8,044 nt of DNA from Solobacterium sp. (GTDB lineage Bacteria > Bacillota_I > Bacilli_A > Erysipelotrichales > Erysipelotrichaceae). A program made the position numbers and the translations under genes. Position 1 is the first letter of the stretch. Every line of letters starts with the position of its first letter. Shown here piece by piece: positions 4,786 to 8,044 of this stretch. The stretch is taken from contig JAEEPV010000330.1 of assembly GCA_016284975.1 (NCBI GenBank), forward strand, positions 1 to 8,044, read 5' to 3'. Below the pieces are notes generated by a model. The model was not told the DNA's origin and did not search any database. It saw nothing but the letters and a program-made list of their open reading frames with translations.

Positions 4786-5511
4786 ATGACACTGCATTCT
4801 CCATCCTTTACCATATGGTCTACACTGATCCGTCTCTTTTTAGCATGTGTTTCTGCCGGTGTGATCGGCTACGGCCGTTCCCAGCGGGGAAGATCCGCGG
4901 GAATCCGTATCTATATGCTTACGGGAATCGGTGCCGCCCTATCGATCATGATATCCCTGTATTTATACACCATGTTCATGGGACCCTGGCACCCCGCCAC
5001 GGAAACCGTAACGCTGCGATTAGACGTCAGCCGCTATGCCGCTCAGGTACTGTCCGGAATTGGTTTTCTCGTAGCCGGTTCTATTATTGCGGTGGAATAC
5101 CGTCATATCGAAGGTCTTACAACGGCAGCCGGTATGTTTGCCAGTGTCTGTATGGGTTTTGCGGCCGGAGCCGGATTTTATGAATGTGTGATTGTTGCGC
5201 TGATCCTGATTCTGATCACGCTGAATATCATGGGAACGCTGGAAATCCAGTTCAAACGCAGTCATCGGAACATTACGATCTATGTAGAACTGGAATCACT
5301 TGAAGATGTGGATGAACTGACGTCTCTGATTACAGAACGCGGCCATACGATTCTTGATATCGACGTAGAACGTACGGAAAAAATAAAGAATCGATATCCT
5401 TCTCTGATTCTTTTTCTGAATCTCAGTAAAAATCGTCCATCTCATTCGGAAGTTTTATCCACCATCGCAGAGCTTCCATACGTATACGCTGTGGAAGAAC
5501 GGATTTCATGA
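4786..5511 (+). CDS. MgtC/SapB family membrane protein, divergent paralogue
   Basis: This 241-residue protein has an N-terminal membrane domain (four to five helices within about 8-150) and a C-terminal ACT-like cytoplasmic domain (about 160-241). Family landmarks are present but altered: GYGRSQRGRSAGIRIYML (28-45) where the family has GLER...AGLRTH.LV, then AAQVLSGIGFLVAGSII (85-101) and EGLTTAAGMFAS (109-120). The usual Glu of GLE is Gly30, RTH is RIY, and FLGAGT is FLVAGS. Asp80 (LDVSR) and the GLTTAAG block are kept. MgtC proteins are inner-membrane proteins tied to survival in low magnesium and, in some bacteria, inhibition of the F-type ATP synthase; ion transport itself is disputed. 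I chose ATG 4786 rather than an in-frame ATG at 4735 because the latter adds 17 residues before the family's usual N-terminus and overlaps the promoter. No Shine-Dalgarno precedes 4786. It is followed after 10 nt by a second MgtC gene. Confidence 0.85.
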   Translation: MTLHSPSFTIWSTLIRLFLACVSAGVIGYGRSQRGRSAGIRIYMLTGIGAALSIMISLYLYTMFMGPWHPATETVTLRLDVSRYAAQVLSGIGFLVAGSIIAVEYRHIEGLTTAAGMFASVCMGFAAGAGFYECVIVALILILITLNIMGTLEIQFKRSHRNITIYVELESLEDVDELTSLITERGHTILDIDVERTEKIKNRYPSLILFLNLSKNRPSHSEVLSTIAELPYVYAVEERIS

Positions 5512-5521
5512 GGTACCTGCA

Positions 5522-6211
5522 ATGATATCTATACTGAATCCCCTTCGGGAGTTAAATACCTTAACTGTTTGTATCCGGATGATCCTGGCTTTTGCCTGCG
5601 GCACCGTGATTGGTCTTGAACGTTCGTACCGGAACAAACCGGCCGGGTTCCGCACGCATACACTGGTGTGTCTTGCGGCATGTATCGCAAGTCTTACCGG
5701 TCTGTATCTGTATCTGATTGCCCATCTGCCGACCGATGTATCACGAATCGGTGCGCAGATCATCTCCGGTCTTGGTTTTCTCGGTGCCGGAACGATCGTT
5801 GTCACAAAGCGAAATACGGTAAAAGGTCTGACAACCGCTGCCGGCATCTGGACTACCGGTATTATCGGACTGGCAATCGGAGCCGGTTATTACGAAGGCG
5901 GTATCTTTGCGGCGTTTCTGGTTCTTCTGATCGAGACCGATCTGAGTCCGTTCCGGCATAACATCCATCAGGTACAGAATTTCTGCATTATCGTAACGTA
6001 TCACGACCGCAGGAATCTTGATAGCGTACTTCGCTTCTGTAAAGATCAGAATATGACAATTACGAATTTAAAAGTTTCCGGAACTGAAGACTCCGAAAAC
6101 CCGGTCTATTCTGCTGTGATCACGCTTCGGGCTGCTCCGAACATTGATTTTCCGATCCTGCTGAAACAGATCCGCAATATGGAAGGTGTTATTTCCGCCG
6201 AAGAACAGTAA
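5522..6211 (+). CDS. MgtC/SapB family membrane protein, canonical paralogue
   Basis: This 229-residue member keeps the family signatures: GLERSYRNKPAGFRTHTLV (31-49) with Glu33, then DVSRIGAQIISGLGFLGAGT (72-91) and VKGLTTAAGIW (100-110). Four to five membrane helices lie in residues 13-140, followed by an ACT-like regulatory domain (about 150-229). The membrane domain resembles MgtC of Salmonella and SapB/YhiD-type proteins; the role is probably magnesium-limitation or envelope homeostasis, but the substrate is not established for the family. GAGGT (5510-5514) overlaps the stop of the first paralogue and lies 7 nt before the ATG, so the two are probably co-transcribed and translationally coupled. 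No magnesium-sensing leader (M-box) is visible before the pair; the upstream gap is far too short. The gene ends at a small hairpin shared with the convergent YdcF-like gene. Confidence 0.9.
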   Translation: MISILNPLRELNTLTVCIRMILAFACGTVIGLERSYRNKPAGFRTHTLVCLAACIASLTGLYLYLIAHLPTDVSRIGAQIISGLGFLGAGTIVVTKRNTVKGLTTAAGIWTTGIIGLAIGAGYYEGGIFAAFLVLLIETDLSPFRHNIHQVQNFCIIVTYHDRRNLDSVLRFCKDQNMTITNLKVSGTEDSENPVYSAVITLRAAPNIDFPILLKQIRNMEGVISAEEQ

Positions 6212-6213
6212 AA

Positions 6214-6231
6214 CTCTGCGACCCTGCAGAG
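6214..6231. terminator. Hairpin between convergent genes, likely bidirectional terminator
   Basis: CTCTGC (6214-6219) pairs with GCAGAG (6226-6231) around a 6-nt loop. It fits almost exactly into the 22-nt gap between the stops of the second MgtC gene (plus) and the YdcF-like gene (minus). The minus strand continues GTTTTAC and the plus strand CTTTATAG, so the T-tracts are short; the minus direction is the better one. Confidence 0.6.
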
Positions 6232-6233
6232 CT

Positions 6234-6932
6234 TTATAGTTCTCCTGTTAATTTTCCTTTGATAAATGCCAGTCCTTCCCGCAGTTCATAATCCGGAACA
6301 TAGAACGGCACCGATTCCGCAGGAATTCCAAACGCATGGGACAGTCCTGCTTTTTTTGCGATCAAAACGGCACGATAGACATGGTAGCTGCTCGTTACGA
6401 TTCCGATCGGCGCATCCGTGTTTATGATCAGATCCACACTGTTGCGGATATTCTCCGCCGTATTGCAGGAATTCGGTTCTTTCAGGATCCGCTCTTCGGA
6501 AACACCTTTTCTCTCAATTGCCCGGGCAAACGCTTCGGCTTCACTGTACGGTTCATCACTTCCCTGTCCCCCGGAACAGATCACACTGGTCTCCGGATGA
6601 TCCAGCAGATAATTGACTGCTTCTCTGGTCCGGTTTTCAAAACTCAGCGAGCCGACCTTACAGCCAAGCACAATGATGCTTTCGGCCGGATTGTTGTCTT
6701 TGTTCTGTGCAGCTTTTTCATTGTTCGAATGGATCCAGACAATCAGGATCAGGATCAGGACAGTCGGCAGATAGGCCAGTACCTCTGCCCAAAACGGCAG
6801 TGCGATCCGGGAAGCGGTTGCCAGAATCAGTCCAGTCCCCGCAAGGAACCACAGGATCCGATACCATGCGAATTTCTCAATAAAGCACAGAATCAGACCA
6901 TAACCGATCAGGATAATTCCAAGCAGTTTCAT
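6234..6932 (-). CDS. YdcF/ElyC-like DUF218 membrane protein
   Basis: The 232-residue protein has three membrane helices at the N-terminus (about 2-17, 24-42 and 50-68), then a DUF218 domain (about 84-232). The DUF218 motifs are all visible: SIIVLGCKV (85-93), VICSGGQGSDEPYSEAEA (117-134), EPNSCNTAENIRNS (152-165) and IVTSSYHVYRA (178-188). DUF218 proteins include SanA, ElyC and YdcF of Escherichia coli, linked to envelope integrity and lipid-carrier or peptidoglycan metabolism, but no reaction is proven. The usual start block is GxG; here it is GCKV, with Cys91. The ATG overlaps the TGA of pta (ATGA), so it is translated as a tail gene of the pta message; a weak AGGA precedes it. Three in-frame copies of ATCAGG (6742-6759) encode the Leu-Ile repeat of the third helix. 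Family call is good; function is unknown. Confidence 0.87.
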   Translation of the reverse strand: MKLLGIILIGYGLILCFIEKFAWYRILWFLAGTGLILATASRIALPFWAEVLAYLPTVLILILIVWIHSNNEKAAQNKDNNPAESIIVLGCKVGSLSFENRTREAVNYLLDHPETSVICSGGQGSDEPYSEAEAFARAIERKGVSEERILKEPNSCNTAENIRNSVDLIINTDAPIGIVTSSYHVYRAVLIAKKAGLSHAFGIPAESVPFYVPDYELREGLAFIKGKLTGEL

Positions 6933-7924
6933 TCCTGTCCGTTAATTCCTGCAGCCGTAATAACGGCCATGGTATAGACTTCCTGAGCGTTACAGGAACG
7001 GGAAAGACCGTTTATTTTGTAGTGCATGCCCAGCAGAATCGGTCCATAGACATTGAAGTTTCCCATTCTGGCTGCGATCTTATATCCGATATTGGCACTC
7101 GTAACATCCGGGAAGATAAACGTATTGGCATAACCGGCAACCTTGGAATCCGGAAATTTCAGTTTTGCGACCTGCGGAGAGACTGCCGCATCCATCTGCA
7201 TCTCTCCTTCGATCAGTTCATTCGGATATACCTCTTTGGCCTTCTGTGCCGCATTATGCATCTTATCCACCGATTCTCCCTTGCCGGATCCGTTGGTGGA
7301 ATAGCTGAGAAAGGCAACTTTCGGTGTCAGTCCAAACCCTCTGGCGCACTTGATCACATCCCCGCAGATCTTAACCAGTTCATACTCACTCGGATTAATG
7401 TTAATGGCACAGTCTGCCATGACCAGTGTGGTGCTTTCTCCGGTCGCATTGGCGCGATCCAGCACATAACAGGAACTGATCAGAGAACTGCCGACTTCAT
7501 TCCGCATAATCTGCATTGCCGGCAGAAGTGTATCCTTCGCATCGTATGTCGCACCCGACAACAGACTGTCCGCCTCGTTCATGCGCACCAGCATACAGCC
7601 GAAATAGTTTGGATGAAGAAGCTTGATCTCGGCCTGTTTTTTTGTCATGCCGCGGTGTGCCCGCAGTTTGACAAACGCATCGACCATCTCATCAAACCGT
7701 TCGTATTTCGATGGATCGATGATCTTCGCACCATGGATATTAAAACCCGCTTCTTCCGCAGCTTCCGCAATTTCCTGTTCTTTGCCGACCAGAATCGGAA
7801 AGAGGAAATTCGAAGCCAGAAGCCGGGAAGCCGCTTCCAGAATTCGGGGATCACTTCCTTCGGGAAATACGATACTCTGCGGGTGCTTGCGAAGCTTTTG
7901 TTCAAATGTTTCAAGAATTGTCAT
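6929..7924 (-). CDS. pta: Phosphate acetyltransferase
   Basis: Pta interconverts acetyl-CoA plus phosphate with acetyl phosphate plus CoA; with acetate kinase it yields ATP from fermentation or activates acetate. The 331-residue length is that of the short Gram-positive enzyme without the DRTGG regulatory domain. Motifs match: VFPEGSDPRILEAA (19-32), LLSGATYDAKDTLLPAMQIM (121-140), FLSYSTNGSGKGESVDK (205-221), GEMQMDAAVSP (240-250) and FPDVTSANIGYKIA (271-284). The catalytic Ser-Arg pair of the family is Ser308-Arg309 in GLSRSC; most relatives read LSRGC, and the later acidic residue, usually Asp, appears to be Glu315. It is not phosphate butyryltransferase, which lacks this LSR block. AAAGGG lies 8 nt before the ATG, inside the end of the upstream gene, with only 5 nt between stop and start. 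No acetate kinase gene is in view. The next gene overlaps by ATGA. Confidence 0.95.
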   Translation of the reverse strand: MTILETFEQKLRKHPQSIVFPEGSDPRILEAASRLLASNFLFPILVGKEQEIAEAAEEAGFNIHGAKIIDPSKYERFDEMVDAFVKLRAHRGMTKKQAEIKLLHPNYFGCMLVRMNEADSLLSGATYDAKDTLLPAMQIMRNEVGSSLISSCYVLDRANATGESTTLVMADCAININPSEYELVKICGDVIKCARGFGLTPKVAFLSYSTNGSGKGESVDKMHNAAQKAKEVYPNELIEGEMQMDAAVSPQVAKLKFPDSKVAGYANTFIFPDVTSANIGYKIAARMGNFNVYGPILLGMHYKINGLSRSCNAQEVYTMAVITAAGINGQE

Positions 7925-7929
7925 ACAGT

Positions 7930-8044
7930 TTACCCTTTGCTTATCTCTTTCAAATACGTTTTTACTGCCTCTGTTTCAGACTGTTCCGTTATCCATTCGT
8001 ACCAGTTTTTTTCCATTTCGTTTTCCTCGTTCCAACTGATCTTG
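7930..8044 (-). CDS. 3' end of an unidentified CDS upstream of pta (partial)
   Basis: On the minus strand an open frame of 37 codons (7933-8043) runs in from the window edge and ends at TAA (7930-7932), 5 nt before the pta ATG. The readable part is polar and acidic, with KISWNEENEMEKNWYEWI followed by a Glu-rich stretch and ending YLKEISKG. An in-frame ATG (codon 10) could in principle begin a 28-residue peptide, but no clear ribosome binding site precedes it closely, so I prefer the C-terminus of a longer gene extending beyond the window. The end of this frame carries the AAAGGG site of pta, which argues for co-transcription and coupling. Too little is present to assign a family. Confidence 0.5.
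   Translation of the reverse strand, partial: KISWNEENEMEKNWYEWITEQSETEAVKTYLKEISKG

Noticed and set aside
6336..6977. 213-codon open frame on the plus strand opposite the DUF218 gene
   Set aside because: Antisense to a gene with all DUF218 motifs; no ribosome binding site or recognisable domain.

Overview
The window looks like chromosomal DNA of a low- to mid-GC Gram-positive bacterium (Bacillota). The support is the rpmH-rnpA-yidC-jag block with a lipoprotein-type YidC (SpoIIIJ-like), strong AAGGAGG-type ribosome binding sites, a YtrA-type GntR/ABC operon and a Pta of Bacillota length. The overall look (small operons, single YidC lipoprotein, MgtC pair) would fit Erysipelotrichia, but that is only an impression; the sequence does not prove a genus.

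Layout. Positions 1-163 are non-coding and hold hairpins, one of them a convincing terminator for the minus-strand operon to its right. Positions 164-2015 (minus strand) are a three-gene operon: a GntR/YtrA-type repressor, an ABC ATPase and an ABC-2 permease. Its genes are joined by an ATGA overlap and a 2-nt gap, and its promoter is overlaid by 9-bp-periodic repeats that look like the repressor's own operator. A divergent intergenic region (2016-2249) carries that promoter and a near-consensus promoter for rpmH. Positions 2250-4366 (plus strand) are rpmH, an intrinsic terminator, rnpA, yidC and jag/khpB, closed by a UUCG-loop terminator. This is the conserved ribosome / RNase P / membrane insertion block often found beside dnaA and oriC, but here its neighbours are neither dnaA nor mnmE.

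Positions 4430-4732 (minus) encode a small two-helix membrane protein of unknown function, divergent from a tandem pair of MgtC/SapB-family membrane proteins (4786-5511 and 5522-6211, plus). A short hairpin separates these from a convergent minus-strand operon: the end of an unidentified gene (7930-8044), pta (phosphate acetyltransferase, 6929-7924) and a DUF218/YdcF-like membrane protein (6234-6932), the last two overlapping by ATGA.

Most of the window is ordinary core and housekeeping content. The points most worth a second look are: (1) the arginine normally found in the YidC insertase groove appears to be Asn89; (2) rnpA lies directly behind an intrinsic terminator and has no visible Shine-Dalgarno sequence; (3) the two MgtC paralogues are asymmetric, the first having lost several family-signature residues; (4) a perfect TATAAT lies 6 nt before the best start of the first MgtC gene, which suggests a leaderless message; (5) the autoregulatory-looking repeats sit in the GntR promoter. 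I found no clear evidence of a new multi-gene system, mobile element, CRISPR array, tRNA or rRNA.
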